6,433 bases of DNA from Candidatus Hydrogenedentota bacterium (GTDB lineage: Bacteria; Hydrogenedentota; Hydrogenedentia; Hydrogenedentales; SLHB01): the NCBI GenBank assembly GCA_013349485.1, contig DUZM01000194.1, forward strand, positions 1-6,433, in the 5' to 3' direction. This document shows, one piece after another, positions 6,089-6,433 of the stretch (positions are counted from its first letter, which is position 1; the number at the start of each line of letters is the position of its first letter). A model generated the notes under the pieces. That model saw nothing but the letters and a program-made list of their open reading frames with translations, was not told the DNA's origin and searched no databases. The position numbers were made by a program, and so were the translations under genes.

Positions 6089-6433
6089 TGCCCACGATGA
6101 CTTTCTTCATCAGATACACCCCTCCTATGATCTTGACGGCAGTGCCGACAGCGACTGTGGTTGTTGCGGAAGTTCCGCCTGGAGTGCCCGCCATGGCCAA
6201 CTTGCCGAGACGGACAATCAACGTGGTCGGCGCCTCGGCGGCACTGTTCGCACGAATGAGCCCGCTCACTGCTACCAGCGGCACAGAGATCCCCCTGCGC
6301 CGCAGTGACTTGCGTATCCCGTTCACGCCTTTCTCTATCAGGTAGGCTACCGTGCGCCTGGGAATGCCCATGCTCTCGCAGATCGCCAGTTGGGTCTGCT
6401 GCTCAAAGAAATAGGCGACAAGCACCCGACGAA
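5973..6433 (-). CDS. ECF-type sigma factor region 4 fused to a transmembrane helix (5' end off the window)
   Basis: The frame enters from the right edge. From the GTG at 6423-6425 it reads VLVAYFFEQQTQLAICESMG, then IPRRTVAYLIEKGVNGIRKS and LRRRGISV: the sigma-70 region 4 helix-turn-helix that contacts the -35 element. Region 2 lies outside the window. After an Ala-rich tail (about residues 51-90, with SAAEAP) the frame continues without a stop to MKK (106-108) and a transmembrane segment, VIVGIVAVALGVLAIWAI (109-126), followed by a polar linker, and ends at TGA 5973-5975. Planctomycete-type ECF factors are known to carry such Ala-rich tails, a membrane helix and outer domains such as WD40 or other repeats, which supports one long sigma-membrane-sensor protein. 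Only about 16 residues after KETTGRATPGKDVSASP the frame ends, while the next frame carries the repeats. The GTG is internal to the domain, not the true start. Confidence 0.75.
   Translation of the reverse strand, partial: RRVLVAYFFEQQTQLAICESMGIPRRTVAYLIEKGVNGIRKSLRRRGISVPLVAVSGLIRANSAAEAPTTLIVRLGKLAMAGTPGGTSATTTVAVGTAVKIIGGVYLMKKVIVGIVAVALGVLAIWAIKETTGRATPGKDVSASPGRNRVQT
5976..6050 (-). other. apparent reading-frame change joining the sigma/TM part to the repeat domain
   Basis: Between the end of the transmembrane helix (about 6050) and the TGA at 5973-5975 the sensible reading passes from one frame to the next. Dropping one base of the GGG run at 5997-5999 (CCC on the coding strand) gives a smooth join: KDVSASP followed by DATESRPERG. 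The exact place cannot be fixed. Possible causes are an assembly or read error, a real mutation, or, less likely, programmed +1 shifting. Confidence 0.65.
6108..6126 (-). promoter_or_regulatory. internal ribosome site and ATG before the transmembrane helix
   Basis: On the minus strand AGGAGG (6121-6126) stands 10 bases before the ATG (6108-6110) that begins MKKVIVG. The site would allow separate translation of a signal-anchored repeat protein without the sigma domain. It may be chance, since the GGAGGGGTG also encodes an in-frame Gly-Gly-Val. Confidence 0.4.

Noticed and set aside
5709..6345. Two plus-strand frames of about 200 codons
   Set aside because: They are antisense to the sigma/TM/repeat gene and have no recognisable domains or ribosome sites.
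1..6433. CRISPR array, rRNA or integrase-type island
   Set aside because: No regularly spaced repeats, rRNA-like sequence or recombinase gene is visible on either strand.

Overview
This is a GC-rich bacterial window. Every large gene lies on the minus strand, and both outermost genes run off the edges. No marker fixes the taxon. An ECF-type sigma region 4 that runs straight into a membrane anchor and carboxypeptidase-regulatory-like repeats, a WDEW/QHNEHR membrane protein, and a long palindromic intergenic repeat together suggest a Planctomycetota, Lentisphaerota or Hydrogenedentota-like genome. That placement is inference.

Layout from left to right. 1-786: N-terminal 262 residues of a GTP-type phosphoenolpyruvate carboxykinase (minus), with a clear AGGAG ribosome site and a possible extended -10 promoter upstream. 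1046-1438: a small MpsC/DUF2294-family protein (minus). About 1537-1940: decayed N-terminal remnant of an IS4-type transposase (plus), broken by a frameshift and an in-frame stop. 1947-2114: a probable 55-residue two-helix membrane protein (plus), too short for usual length cut-offs. 2115-2702: a gene-free tract holding an inverted repeat, an intrinsic terminator with a UUCG loop, several hairpins, a 188-bp imperfect palindromic element and a second terminator-like hairpin. 2703-4241 (or 4304): a polytopic, GT-C-like membrane protein with a TPR-like tail (minus). 4305-4627: gene-free, with short ATCGGC direct repeats. 4628-6433: the most interesting locus (minus), sigma region 4, linker, transmembrane helix, then four beta-sandwich-like repeats, with a reading-frame change just after the helix.

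The sigma/membrane/repeat locus is best read as one gene for a membrane-tethered ECF sigma factor whose outer domain could sense or bind something at the cell surface. It is split in this sequence by an apparent 1-base shift near 5990-6050. A good Shine-Dalgarno sequence and ATG just before the transmembrane helix leave open a second, separately started product. PEPCK is central carbon metabolism. MpsC-like proteins are linked in some bacteria to sodium/membrane-potential systems. The other genes show no common pathway, and the wide intergenic gaps argue against one operon.
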